From Margaritifera margaritifera (Eukaryota; Mollusca; Bivalvia; Unionida; Margaritiferidae), in contig JAQPZY010000909.1 in NCBI GenBank assembly GCA_029931535.1, positions 397,001-461,000 on the forward strand: a stretch of DNA of 64,000 nt. Direction: 5' to 3'. The translations under genes were made by a program, and so were the position numbers. Of this stretch, positions 39,010 through 52,085 are shown one piece after another. The first letter of the stretch is position 1. Each line of letters opens with the position of its first letter. The notes under the pieces are model-generated. The model saw only the letters and a list, made by a program, of their open reading frames with translations. It was not told the origin of the DNA and searched no databases.

Positions 39010-39590
39010 CTTATTAGGATCCCCTCCAAAATTATGAATATTATTTTGTACCCACTGAAGGGCCTCTATTATATCCATGATACCGTTGTTTCCTGACGTT
39101 CCTGTTGTCGAATTCCTAGAAAGAATCTCAAGTGCCATAAAACCGAATGCTTGTAAACGGTAATTCATCCCCACCTACACAAAGTTAGTCTCCTTGGAGA
39201 ACCGTTGGCATATACATCAATTCGCTTGCATTTCCATTCTGAAAAGAACCTTCATGGAGCCAAACAATTACCGGAAGTCACGCCATCTTGTTTAATGTAG
39301 GCGCACAGATGTTTAGGTATAGACAATCCTCGTTCCCACTGAATCCACTTTGGTCAGAAGAACTTCTCTGATAACACGGTGATCCAAATTCCCGCCCGTC
39401 TAATATGTATGAGCAACACGTGCCACGGTCTTTGCTTCGCGGTCGTGGACGACTCCACCTCAGCTGGCCGACAGGTGGCTCTGCGTATGGTATTCCGCGG
39501 AAGGAATAGACACCATCTCTCATTATGCCTTTCACTTGTCCACATGATGTTTCGGTAATGCGGTCAGAGAGGAATATCGAATTTTCTGGT
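39010..39590 (-). pseudogene. Type-B carboxylesterase, N-terminal exon
   Basis: The family's N-terminal signature is clear: ETSCGQVKGIMRDGVYSFRG, GIPYAEPPVGQLRW, then NEDCLYLNICAPTLN, the region holding the first conserved disulphide. A TGA follows directly after NKMA. In frame beyond it, LPVIVWLHEGSF carries the oxyanion-hole region, with HEG where the family has HGG. A frameshift follows (about 39,175-39,200), then MNYRLQAFGFMALE and WVQNNIHNFGGDPNK, ending at a GTAACA donor. No signal peptide exon is visible upstream, and the 5' limit is uncertain. Type-B esterases hydrolyse carboxyl esters using Ser-Glu/Asp-His. Here a stop, a frameshift and the altered oxyanion loop argue against activity. 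Confidence 0.9.
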
Positions 39591-40290
39591 CCAAAAATAT
39601 ACCGCTAACCAAAGAACAGCACATCCACAAAATGAAGACTTAATCTGAATACAGTTTCATTTTAGCCTGAACAATCAGTAAAGTGACTGTGTTTAAAATA
39701 AAAAATAAACAAAACACGAGAATTCAGGTTACAGCTCTTTCTAACGAATTCTTTGTACTTCCATTAAATAGTTCTGCTGTTGCAAATATGGAACAATGAG
39801 TATATACCTACAACTATGTAATAACGAAAAAAATTCATAAACAAACAACGAATATGTATAGAGTCTAATAAGTAATAACAGACAAAACTGAAAACAATTA
39901 CAATACCAAACACAAATTAACTGAATTTACAATTTAGGCACTTTCGGAAAATGAATCTATCTTCATCTCATTAAATGTCTGAGTAATTACCGATTACACG
40001 TACCAGTCATCTAGTCGTTACCGATTACACATATCAGTCATCTAAGTCGTTACCGATTACACTCACCAGTCATATGAGTCTTTCAGACAATTTGAACGTT
40101 TCAAGTCTAATCTCTAATGTTATTGCAACACTGGCTCTACTTTATATAAAAAAAATGACATATCAATAGAAAGATAAACTATTATCTATCAGACCTCATC
40201 ATGTTCAACGAGATCTGTGAGTTATGTATGTATCTATGCAGGTACGTAGGAAAGTAAGCTTCGATAGATGAATGGATGGGATTATTAGTG
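39591..40290. other. Unassigned; contains a 32-bp triple repeat
   Basis: Three tandem copies of a roughly 32-base unit containing gttaccgattacac lie at about 39985-40080. No gene. The esterase 5' end would be expected here but I see no signal peptide exon. Confidence 0.6.
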
Positions 40291-40389
40291 TATCATGGTA
40301 TTTGAGAAATGTCCGATGTGAATTAAGCGTTTAAAATGTAAACGTCCTTATACGTATGACAATGTTCTGATGAATCCAGTGTTTTAGGT
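40291..40389. repeat. Direct repeat, left copy
   Basis: About 95 bases containing gtatttgagaaatgtccgat and gacaatgttctgatgaat. Its partner lies at 41655 with about 85-90% identity by eye. Confidence 0.8.
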
Positions 40390-41654
40390 TTAAAATAGTA
40401 TTGAGTGTTAGGAAGTACTTTTCATTGCAAACAAACAAGGGACGCTGATGTAGCAGGCGCATACGTGTTTGATTTATTAGACGAACTAAAGAAGCTGTTT
40501 GAGCCATTGGAATGTAGTGATGATGAAGCTGACGATAAGAACGAGTTTACAGAGTCACATAAGACATTTTATGGTTAAAGCGACTGAATATAATATCCGC
40601 ATCGTCCAGCGATAGTTCTATGACAACAAACGTGATACACGCTGTATTGAAAATATCATTCTTGATCATGTAAACACTTATTTAGCAGAAATATTCATAA
40701 CGATTCACAAATCGAATGTTTCAGATCACGAGCTCAGCTCTCTAGATTATATACAAATAGCACATAAAAGTATCTTAAGGTCAAGGTTATCCCGTCTCCT
40801 TAAGAGACAGCCCATTTTACAAGTCAGTCCAAGCACTAAATTCAAAACCAAATGCAACTGAAGAAGGCGTGCTTTGATATAAAACCAAGAACTTCAGAGC
40901 AAACAAGCCAAGATGACACAGAAAACCTTATTTTCCGCTGGTGCAATGGGCTCTCATGCCCCAGCTGCCTTGCGATTTTCCCTTTCTTACCTTTTGGACA
41001 AAAGTACCAAATACTTTACAGTACTCGTTTTGTTTTTCTTCACAAATTGTTACTCATTAAGGTCAACTTTTTGTCCTCGATGGCTTTTAGTAAAACTTCT
41101 AACGCAGCCTTATCACCATCCTCATCCGAGTAGCTTCTGCGTTTGCGAGGACCTGGGAAAAATGCATGTGCATTGTGGTATATACACATCGGGCAATAAT
41201 CTTGTGTATGACGTCGCAAGGGGAGGTTACTATGTGAAAACGAAGGAAGAAACCGAGCTCCAACGTCGAAAAAGAACCTACATATGACATGCTGTATGTA
41301 CGAAATTCGTTTATATTCGTAGATGAAGAAGATAACGTGTCTAGCTCAGGGGCGATTTCTTTGAAACTTCAATCTGATTTCAATATTTCGTTTACAATTT
41401 AGTCGTGTGACGTCATTCTCAAAATATCTTACCCAAACGGTAGGGATCCAATGAATGTGTCAATTCATACACATTCAATTGAACATAAACTAACAAAAAT
41501 ATCCATGTACATTTCACATCATTCTAAATGGCCTGTTAAATGAGGGGGTACTTTTTCATCCCAGATATGACGGGACAGAAACATTATTTTCAAACACAAT
41601 GTTACATATTAGCAAATGCATCATGCAAAAGTATGAAATAGTGATAAATGTAAG
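40390..41654. other. Sequence between direct repeats
   Basis: About 1.3 kb with two overlapping plus-strand frames (40852-41133 and 40913-41287) of 93 and 124 codons and no recognisable domain. It could be the inside of a small non-autonomous element or simple unique sequence. Confidence 0.4.
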
Positions 41655-41752
41655 TATCAGGGTATTTGAGAAATGTCCAATGTGAATAAAACTTTTAAAA
41701 TGTATACGTCCTTATACTTATGACAATGTTCTGAGGAATAAAGTGTTTCACA
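41655..41752. repeat. Direct repeat, right copy
   Basis: Contains gtatttgagaaatgtccaat and gacaatgttctgaggaat, in the same orientation as the copy at 40291. Confidence 0.8.
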
Positions 41753-43329
41753 TGCGTCTGTACACTAATGTATCCCCAATGTGTCTGACCTGTTAAATCT
41801 TTAACACAAACCTCTATAAAAATAAAATAAAATAGAAAGTTGGAAAGGGATCTCTAAGTCTCACCATGCGTATTCCCCTTTCTCCCCTCTCTCTGGTTAT
41901 TTCTCTCTCTCTGTCTCTCTCTCTCCCTCTCTCCTTCTCTTCATATAGCTCTTTTTAACTTTAAGCCAAGCCGAAAATGGATGTCATTATAAGTGACTTT
42001 GTATTCATGTTTTATTTACAGGCTAAATCATTTTCATTAAAGTAGATAAATTGCGTTGTAAGAAATGTCAGACAATAAAGCACACTATGAGATGTCAATC
42101 AAACGCCTTGTATGAGGTGTTGGTAACACAGTTCAAGTAGTAGATTTATAGAAAATGCAAGTACTTTATCTCTCTTACTATGTCTTTACGATACTAGCTT
42201 CTTTGGTATATATTACTGACATTTATTTTCCTTGGTATAGACATGTCCCTTGTTGCATATTGTTCTTCGCAATTAGGTCCATGATTAATATTAACTAAAT
42301 AGAATATGCATCAAATCTCCATTAGTGTACCTTTGTTTTTGCATAGATATAACCAGTGAACAAAAACGGCCTATACAGAAATAATCGTGTAGCGAAAATA
42401 CAATTGGTCATGCAATCTTAACAAGTTTCTCCGTTAATAAAGGTCAGTGAATGTCGAAATCTTGCATATATCGAACTGTTTATTTATTAGCTGTTGAAGA
42501 CCTTAATCATATATTGTTATCTGTGTTGAATACATACGTACATGCATGCAAAAATTCATACATCTAGGATAATTCTTTTTGTCTTGCAGAATTATCTTAA
42601 TAATTGTACACGTTTGGCCATCGTCTGGTTTCGAATTCACTAACGCAAGGTTGGTATTATGTGTGAAAATCAAAGATGAGGTCTCTGACCTTCCATTTCT
42701 TTCATTATCACCTAATGACAATCGCCCTTCCCTAAATAAAAGTGCCACTAGAACTACTAGTTAACATGATACTATACGCTTTACTGAAAATATTTTAAGC
42801 AACTCCTTTGATTTCGCAAATGTGTACAATGCAAATTTGCGACCTTTGTTTCTTCCGATGTCTTGTTTTCTCAAGGATTTGAATTCGTATGTTGCGCTCT
42901 ACATTTTCATAAAGAAAAAGTCTGTCTGATCAAACTATGCCTCTCTCTAAGAAGGTGACATAAAATTTAATCACTTCATCCTATAATTTAATACTGATAT
43001 TTCGCGAGGATTTTTTTTCTCGTCTAAATAATATTGACAAATGACTCAATATGAAATAAAACGTTTAGTATAAAATGCGCAAGGCACTTTTTTAATAATT
43101 TTAAGAAACTGTAAAATTTCAAAACTAGACAAAATAATTTTTAAAATTTTTTACACATTCATTTGGAAATGGTCGATTTTACATATAATTAAGTTAGAAA
43201 AATGTAACTTATTAGCTTTATACATGTCCGCAATGTCCACGACAAATTGGATCGACCTTCAAACGTTCAGATTCTGAGTATGCTTGTTACTCCCAAACAG
43301 TCACATTGCATTGATTATTACTGGGAAGA
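41753..43329. other. No recognised gene
   Basis: A pyrimidine-rich CT block lies at 41874-41945. Short frames on both strands at 42503-42764 overlap each other and lack recognisable content. Confidence 0.5.
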
Positions 43330-44050
43330 GTACATGGGGTGTTTTTTCTGTGAGCTGAAGCTGGGTTTGATATGGCTGGCTAAGCTGTTCCAGTACCGAA
43401 TATTGCGTGGGTAAAAACAGATTGCATGATATTTTGTCCGTGATTAACTGATTAGGGAGTGGTAGTTATGCGTGAGTTTATATTGTGATGATCTACCAAA
43501 GAAATATTTTCAGTTATTTTGTACAAGTAGATCAGGGAGTTCGGAACTCTACTTTGTTCTAGTGAATGCCACTGTAATTTGTAAAATGTGTCTGTTACAT
43601 TGATTGTATGATTGTGGTCATTTGGCACATAATGTGTAGCAAATTTCTTGATACTACACTTTGTTTTCTGCCAATACAATTTGTTTGCAAAGTATTGCAG
43701 ATTTTGGGTGGAAATAAATTGTGCATGCTGTTTGCTTCAGTGGAGTAAATTTGGCTTGTATTATTCCTTTTACAAACGTTAGGGTATTATTTGCTTTTTC
43801 TGTTATAGTGTATATGTGTGCTGTCCATTTAAGATCGTTGCCAAGAGATACTCTCCAGTATTTGACATGGTTAACAGTTTCAGTTCTATGGCATGTAGTT
43901 TGTATTACAACATGACGGAATTTTTCTTCCTTGTTAACCTAATAATTTTGCATCTTTCAAAAAGTTCAAACACAGCGTCCTTAGCAATAGTTACTTGTCT
44001 CAGTTCTTTTATTTATAGAGGGGGTGTCGTCCAGGAAACCCGTTGACTCC
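43330..44050 (-). pseudogene. CR1/L2-like reverse transcriptase, 3' part
   Basis: Minus strand. VNHVKYWRVSLGNDLKWTAH matches the segment after the RT palm (family: Y-L-G-V-x-I-x-x-D-L-K-W). KANNTLTFVKGIIQ and LKQTAC follow, then ATHYVPNDHNHTINVTDTFY, KLQWHSLEQSRVP and, near the end, CFYPRNIRYWNSLASHIK, the family's F-P-R-T-x-x-x-W-N-x-L-P segment. The catalytic domain and endonuclease are absent and frames shift between blocks, so this is a truncated dead copy. It is back to back with the L1-like fragment that starts near 44.1 kb. Confidence 0.88.
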
Positions 44051-44109
44051 ATACTGGTGTACTATCAGAATAGAAATTCTCTCAACTGACCTAAAACAAA
44101 CAAGAAATA

Positions 44110-45657
44110 TTACCAGTATTTGTTAAAATGACATATTTCAATTGGGTCAGTACGTTGATAATAGATTTGTAAAACTGGATAACTCTCCAGAGTCTTTTAG
44201 GTCTATCTCTGGAACTCTTGCATTTTAATGTGTCAAAATAAAAAATCATTTGGATGAGAAAGAATAAATTGTGCGACAAAAATATGCTCAGACATTGAAA
44301 TTCTTTGGTCTACAGTTTCAATTTGGCTTTCAGGAATAGAGTTTTCTTTAAATATAGATGATATATTAGAGTTAAGTAATGCAAAGAAGTTCCAAAGAAG
44401 CCAAAACCACTGTTGGGTTATTAGATGAAAAGAAATCTTTCTCTTATTTAAAAAAAAAAAACAAATTAAAAAACATTCGATCAAACCATTGATTTTGCAA
44501 AAAAGGTTATCCAATCATTCTCAGCATTGTCCAATCCTCCATTATATATGGCAACGGAATTGAACAAAATGTATTTGTAGCGAAAAAACAGAAATTGTAC
44601 AAGAGATTCACTTATAGCTTCATCCACTTATGGAAATCTAGATATCGTTCTTGTTCATTCTTGTTATTAAATACACGAAGCTCACTTGCATTAAATGTCT
44701 TAATTGCAAAAGAAGGAGAACTTTGGCAGAATATGGCTACAAACAAGTATTAGACAAATCTAAGGGCATCCATAAATTAACATTGCAGGAGACAATATTG
44801 ACACAGAGTGGTAAACATATTGTTAATACATTTTGGCAAGATGTTATCCATGCCTTAGCAACATGGAAAAAGGAGCCCTCGTGATTGGAGGGATACTTGT
44901 CACATGATATGCTAAGTTTTGTTAATATTTATAACTTTCATTCATATACAAAATGTCTTTCAAATGGAATACCATGTGTCAAACATCTTTCTGATATGCA
45001 ATTAAATTTTGAAACATTAATCTCAGATAATACTAATAACACTAATAATTTCATTGAATATGTCTGAATTGTTTCATAACTGTCTGATTGCATGACAAGG
45101 AAAACAAAGAATTATATTGACATGAGAAACGATCTTCTGAATGAAAATTTAGAACAAATGTACTCGAAGCAAATAGGAATTAAAATCCGTATTTAAAGAT
45201 TTTGTAAAGAATAAAAAAGATAAACCTTATGGAAAAGTTAGACTTGGTCTAGACAATTAAGATAAGTGATGAAAACTGGAGGGAAAAGAATCTAATTTTA
45301 GCTAAGTGCACCAAAGATACAAATTTAATTGCCTTTCATTATACATTCATGCACAAAATTATTGTAAAAAATTAATTTTAAAACAAAATCATTGATGATG
45401 ATGATGATACATACGTTTTGGGGAAACGGGAAGGTGACACTATTGAACACTTATTTTATGATTGTTCAGTTATTGGAGACTTTGTTTGCAAATCATTGAA
45501 AATGCCTATTGCTTTGATTATAAAGTATATACCAAATAGTATTATTTCAAAAAGAGATGTTTTTTTCTTGGAATTGACAAGCTTAGTGATCAATTTATTT
45601 TTTTACATTTTCATTGCAACATATCGAATTTATTTGTCAGGCGATTCTACAAAATAA
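44110..45657 (+). pseudogene. L1-like non-LTR retrotransposon, 3' part
   Basis: Plus strand, downstream of the missing catalytic domain. The recognisable line of blocks is FVKLDNSPESFRSISGTLA, TFWQDVIHALATWKKEP (44,829), and LEGYLSHDML with GIPCVKHLSDMQLNFETLI (44,888-45,030). YIDMRNDLLNENLEQMYSKQ comes next, then LIAFHYTFMHKII, and near the end TIEHLFYDCSVIGDF (45,439). The last matches the cysteine-bearing C-terminal block of L1-type ORF2 proteins in invertebrates. Several stops and frameshifts separate the blocks. A run of four GAT codons and a loss of the expected CxxC just before TIEHLF are local damage. No polyA tail is evident. Confidence 0.82.
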
Positions 45658-46420
45658 TAATAGTAAATAATTACTAGCTACAAAAGTAATGTTTTAATGC
45701 TATAAAAACTGGAAAATATTTAGCAAACACCTGTATAATAAAACGTATACGTTTGAGAAATAGTGGATCCTTGTTAAACTTTAACAGCTTGTAGATTACC
45801 ACAGTTAAATATGTACATGTATCGTCTATTGTGTTTTTGAAATTGTATGTAACATTTACCCATCTGATCAACACTCTATTTTTGCTAATGCATGTTAGGA
45901 CACATGTACATTCTTTTTTTATTGAATCTCTTTCCTTGAATTTTCCTATTATTACCATATTACATATACAAATGCCATAATATCTGTGGAATACCGTCTG
46001 ATAAAGTTCATCCATACTCTGTACAAAGTCTCATTATTCAAAAAAGACTGGTGAAATTAAGAATTACTTTTAAACATCAATATCAGTTTGAAAGTTTAGA
46101 GATGTTATGCTCCATTCAAATCAAGAAGAAGGCGACGAATACCTGTCAAAAATAATAAAAAAAACCCATTTTTAGTTTACAATATATAGAAATTTACATT
46201 TTTGACATTATTCGCAAAGCCTCATCGTAAATCGTTTGTTGGCTATGAAATTATTATAGCAAGAGTGGCGTGAAGTTAGATTTTAAAAGAAGATAAAATG
46301 TTCTTTTCTTTATTTGCGACAGCTATACATAGAGCATGTTATGATAGTTTGATAGCAATTAAGTGACCAATGCGTGTGATTTTGACAGTTGTACATTTGT
46401 CTTTCTCTCTCCAACGGTAA
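45658..46420. other. No recognised gene
   Basis: A 113-codon minus-strand frame (45674-46015) has no recognisable domain. It directly follows the retroelement remnant and may be chance. Confidence 0.45.
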
Positions 46421-48700
46421 GTTTCTAATTGCCTGCCTGTATATAAAACCCATATTAGCTCCAAAACCCACACAACCAGAGTATACAATAGATGATTCCT
46501 GTCACGTATTGTGGTATTTGTGTCACTGAGATCATATTTAGTTGTGAGTACGCTCCACTGATTTGTATAAAAATACGCATTTCACCTTGTTTAATACTAG
46601 TATGATAGGACATACATTTTAAGATAAAAAAATCAATTTGCAATAAAAAATGAAATAAAAATTCTAGGGGCCCTTTTTGAAAAATTATGATGAATATAAT
46701 TAAAAACTAATTCACATATTGTATATAGTATATGCAGCTGTCAAATCCCTGCCTACACATGCAGCCACATATTGTTTTGCATAATTTAAAGATTATGCCA
46801 CTACACATTTAAAACAAATAATCAATGTTTGCACCAAAATTAAACAGAATACACATCTGCGTGTATGAATAGCTAACTTTTTATGCATGAATAGCTAACT
46901 TTATAATTGTTTCCATCAATGTCGATGCGAAAGTAAAAAAAAAAATATTGAAAGTTACTACCCACAGCCAGGAAAATCACACATCGGCATCAGTGTTACT
47001 TCCACTAGAACTATTTAAACACACCGAAATAAACAGTCAGATGTTAAATCCAGATTCTATATAAAAGCCCCATTAGATCCAAACCCCACGCAACGAGATT
47101 GTAAAATGTAAAATTCCTATCATGTATTGTGTTTGTTTATTTCTTTTTTCTTCTTGTCATTGAAATGCCATTCAGTTGTGAGTGCGCTCCATTGATTTCT
47201 AAAAAAAAAAAGTGTTTGGCCTTGTTTACTAGTAACATGATATGACAGGCATTTTAAGATTGAAAGATTAACTTGCACTGGAATGTGCCGAGATTCCTCT
47301 TTCATAGCAATAACATCCGTTCTAACTGTACTACAGCATAATCTGTTCATAAACACCTCTTGTTATAATCTCGTATTCATAATTTCACCAGAGGTTGCAA
47401 ACAAAGAGCAGCTGTCTACACATGCAGAAAAAAAGTGTTTTACATAATTTAAGGATAAAGTCATTACACTTTTTGGAAGAAAAACAAATCAAAAGTTTCA
47501 CCATCAAGCAGAACAAACATGTGCACGCATGAATAGCAACTTTCGTAATTGTTTGCAGCAAGGTAGATGCGAATCTAAACAACAACAAATATTGAAAGTT
47601 ACTGCCGATAGCCAGGAAAAGTACATATAGATATCAGTGTTAGTTTCATTAGGCTTATACATATTTCAGCATCCCGAAATAAACAATTAGATGTTAAATC
47701 CAGATTCTATATTCTGCAAAGTCGTGTATGATATTAAAATAGTCAAAAAACAAATGTGTCCTTCAGATAATCAACAATGTATTTGAGACACTACTTGAAT
47801 ACCTGGAATTTGCGATGGAGGGTATAGACAAATTGAACAAATTGCACAAATGCAAAAACAGGAGATCATGCTAAGGTTATTTTCGTCACTTTAAAACTTT
47901 CATGGCAATACGCAATGCAAAGGAAAACCAGTTTTTAGACAGCTGCATACCATTCGTTCCCTCGTAAATAGAAAATTTATTTTAGACCTGATGTATCCGC
48001 CTACTATCTACCCTGTATGTAAAAACCTCATTAGGTTCAAAACCCACAGAGCCAGAGTATACAATCGAAAATTACTTGTTTACTAGTAACATGATATGAC
48101 AGGCATTTTAAGATTAAAGATCATTTTGCACTGTAATATCACCAGATTCCTCTTTCACAGCAATCACATCCGTTCTATCTTAACAATAACATAATCTGTT
48201 TATAAAGCACATCTTTTTATAATCTTGTATTCATAATTTAACCAGAGGTTACTTCCGAAAAATTGTTTTTTGAAGTAAACATTGTCGGGGCCCTTTTGAA
48301 AAATTATGATGAACATAAACTCTATCACGTCATATCGTGTTTGGTCTATGCAGTTGTCAAACCCCTGTCTACACATGTAGTCACAAAGTGTTTGACATAA
48401 TTAAAGGATAATTTCATTACACTTTAAAAAAAAAGATTCAATGTTTGCACCAACTTCAAACAGAATAAATATTTGCAGGCATGAATGGTTAACTTGTTTC
48501 CAGGAATGTAAATGCAAATATAAATAAAAACAAATATTGAAAGTTACTGCCGATAGCCAAGTAAAGTACACATCGACATCAGTGTTTCTTTCACTAGGCT
48601 TATACATATCTAAGCATACAGAAATAAACAGCTAGATGTTAAATCCAGCTTCTGTAATGTGAAAAGTGGTGCATAATATTCAAATAGTCAAATACCAGAT
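46420..48700. repeat. Three-copy repeat of 0.6-0.9 kb
   Basis: Three diverged copies in the same orientation, starting near 46445, 47060 and 48015. Shared landmarks are a caaaacccacacaaccagag-like segment (46462, 47079, 48037), a segment like tgacaggcattttaagatt, and attgaaagttactgccgata followed by gatgttaaatccagattcta (46950, 47594, 48536). The minus strand holds related short frames in copies 1 and 2 (ILKCMSYHTSIKQGE, ILKCLSYHVTSKQGQ). Confidence 0.8.
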
Positions 48701-48809
48701 GTGTCATTCAGATGATCAACAACGTATCTCTGTGAGACTCCTGGATGACCTGGAATTTGCGAGGTTGTTGATCTCAAGTCCACTAAAGCAAAAAGAATAA
48801 ATGACACGA

Positions 48810-48814
<5 letters not shown>

Positions 48815-48894
<80 letters not shown>

Positions 48895-48897
48895 GTA
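48815..48897. repeat. AT microsatellite followed by GTAT repeats
   Basis: AT run to 48880, then four GTAT units. Confidence 0.95.
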
Positions 48898-48899
48898 AG

Positions 48900-51820
48900 A
48901 ACCAATGTTGACAAATACTCATGCGTCAGTCCATTAAGAAGATAATGTTCAGGTATTACCGACTTGGCAGGTTCGTTACACAAAAATAAAAACAGCATGC
49001 CAGATTTATTTTACTTTCAAATCAGAACATCAATACATAAAATATGTTGTAGAGTTAGGTTATTCACAAGTAATATCAGTAATTACTACGGTCTGATTAC
49101 ATTATCACAATAGTGGTCCTCTCCTGTACATATATAGATTGTTTTCGAATAGTTTTGAAATGTTCTGGACTATATTGTCTGTACTAGTGTCAGACTATTA
49201 AAATATTTTCTACGTATTAGAAAATACCATAATCTATTCAAGGTACTCCTATCAGTTAGACTTAACTAAAATGTGCATATTATACTGTGCTAATTTGAAG
49301 GTATATTCTCCAAATACATGGTGTAATAACCAATATGGGTACGTACTCATGAATACTTAATTTATGATCCACAATGAATGCCTATGACTTAAAGGTTCTC
49401 CCATACTGATCACATATATTCTGCTCCAACAGAACATGTACTTTGTTACCGGCCATGGTAAAGTGTTTCCTAACAAAGCTCAATTTTCAACGTATTTTAA
49501 AGTTATACAAAGAAATTACTATAATATCATATAACGATAACCTATGTTCTACCTGGGTCAAGTATAAGTATACAGAATGTAACCAGCAATTACATAGCTC
49601 ACCTTACAAAAACTTTTAGTAAATTCCAGTAGCTACTGTAAGTATTAATTATCACGCAGAAAATACATTCAGACTAAAGAGATCTTGACAAAGAAATGCT
49701 GGTTCCTTCTCCAAGAAATAATTTTTGTTTTCTTTTTCTTCTTTCTATGTTTGCATTTTACAATTTTACTTACAATTGGCAATATATAGCCAATAGTGTG
49801 CAGACATGCCGTTATACCATACATACTTACATAAGTACATTCATGCATACATACATAATGTAATAGGAAAAGATATACAACAATAAATAAAAGCAGGTTT
49901 GTCTATAATATCAAAGTAGAGGTAATACAATGAGTTGATAAAAAAAACTATTAATTTTGTTCTGATGGAGTTTTTGGACAGAAAAAAATCTTGTTCTTAA
50001 ATTCTGCTTCAGAAGTTATTATCATTGTTCACCCGTAGAAGCCCGATTTTACTGGGTAAAATTCAGTCTTTGCCAAACCATGGAGCGACAGCCAGTATTA
50101 AAGACATAGTTCATGCATCAGTAATTGCCATGATTAGCCACTACGGCCGAGGACTCACATGAAAAGCATATAGCACTCAGACCGCTCATCTGATGGCTAC
50201 ACTCATTCACATGTACAATAACGTATTGACGGTAACCCATAACAATACACAATGTAGAGTCATTAATATAGAAAGCTTAGCATTTAATCAACATGTTTGG
50301 TTTTGCTCCTACATCCAACTGCACTGGTCAGAAAGTGCCTTCTATGTAGGCTATGATGCATATAGCCTTTATAAACCTACATGGTCATGAGCTAAATACA
50401 AATAATCAATAAATGTTAAAAAGCATAAATTGTAGGTCACATTGACTTTCTTTGGTTGTAAGGATGTTATACTAAAAGAGATGCATACAATTATCAAGTA
50501 GGATGAATCAAACATAAACAGCACAGAATAAATTAACTTTAAACACACAATTTCAGCAAAGTCACTGAAGGGTGAGATATAGGTTTCAGAGACCTCTTTT
50601 GACAACAAGGGTCTCGAATTTATAAACATGTATCCCATCTCCAAGTTTCGTTGTTTCATGTAGGATAGTATGCATGTAGCATGCCAAAATCTCATATTGG
50701 TCAAAGTGACCTTATTTTTGTCGCAAGAACGTGATGATAATAATAACGAAAATAATCATAAGTTTCATTTTTCTAGCATCAACAAATTAAAACAATTTAA
50801 CAGAAGTCAGTGTGATTTGCCATAGTGACCTATTTTTGTAAAAAGGGTGTAGTATTTACCAAGATGCATCCTTTCACAAGTTTCACAATAGTATCTATAC
50901 ATGGTGCAAAGAGAAATAAAAAAATAACAAAAAAAAGGACCCACTATGCAGAAAGTTAGCACACTTAACCACCATTTTAAGGGGGTAAATGCCATGAAAT
51001 CAACTCCAAACTGTTACATATGACGTAGGAAAAAAGAATGGTTGAGATGCAGTGAGGCTGTACATGTGTGGACGCAAACGCAGACGCTAATGCGGTGGGT
51101 AGTACAATTGCAATTTTCTACATTGTAGCATTGTCGCAAGCACCGTGCGACAATCCACTACGCTTCTTTATAATCCGTGGCTGCCTGTGAGTAGATTTCC
51201 TCGTTTCTCATTAATATGCATAAACCTGCTGAACCATTCATCGCGAGCGAGAGTAAAATTGTCTTGCCATGGTGACCTAACATGACCTTTCACGCTGTTT
51301 AAGTGAGCCAATCAAATAGTCTCTTCCAAACATTGTCAGTCATCGATCGATAAAACCGGCACTTTCATTGATATGTAGAAGATTGTTATATTGTATTGTT
51401 TCTGACGCATTTTTGTTTATGCTTACTCGTGAAAAACGAGAAAATCTTGTCTCTGGCAGCTATGGGTGATGCAGGAGCGTATTAGATTGTCGCCCGTGGC
51501 TTGGTACGGTGACATCGTAGAGGCAAGCTATAAGTGAAATGTACCATTAAATAAAGCGCGAGAGGGCAACCATCTGGCTAAGTAATAATTTAAGCGATAT
51601 GAGGAGAAAAAGACTTTATTGTAAAGACGCCTATATCAGAATTAAGATGGATTCGAGCTCCAACCAGTTAGGCTGAATATTGATTCGTAAATGGAGGTAG
51701 GCTTTAGAGAATATTTGCTATAAAACATAAACCTGTTGTTTAGGAACAAAATCAGCACATTTGTTATGCATTGGGCTCTGTCTTGAAATTTGGCACGTAG
51801 TTACCTATATAATAAAAGTT
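48900..51820. other. No recognised gene; dispersed repeat fragments
   Basis: Contains diverged copies of the receptor-palindrome repeat seen at 60 kb (tgtaggtcacattgac at 50431, agtgacctatttttgt at 50822). The 111-codon minus-strand frame at 50369-50704 overlaps these copies and is not credible as a gene. Confidence 0.5.
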
Positions 51821-52085
51821 ACTTTGAAGACAGATAACCCAAATGGGAAGAGCCTGTAAATGATCAAATTGCCTGTAAATGATCAATTCGCCGTCAAAAG
51901 TCTCAATGTGAAAAGAACGCCGGTAAATATCACATAATGTATAATTTGAAGACAGATAACCCAAATGGGAAGAGCTTATAAATGATCAAATTGCCGTCAA
52001 AAGTCTCATTGTTAATGTTAAATGTACAGCGGCGTGAACAGCTCGTAAATGTGAAAAGAACGCCGGTAAATATCACAGGTGACAT
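51820..52085. repeat. 126-bp tandem duplication
   Basis: tttgaagacagataacccaa starts at 51822 and again at 51948. Shared gaacgccggtaaatatcaca segments follow each. The second copy carries an extra inserted segment. Confidence 0.85.

Noticed and set aside
45674..46015. 113-codon minus-strand frame after the L1-like remnant
   Set aside because: No recognised domain, and no continuity with the neighbouring retroelement, which runs on the other strand.
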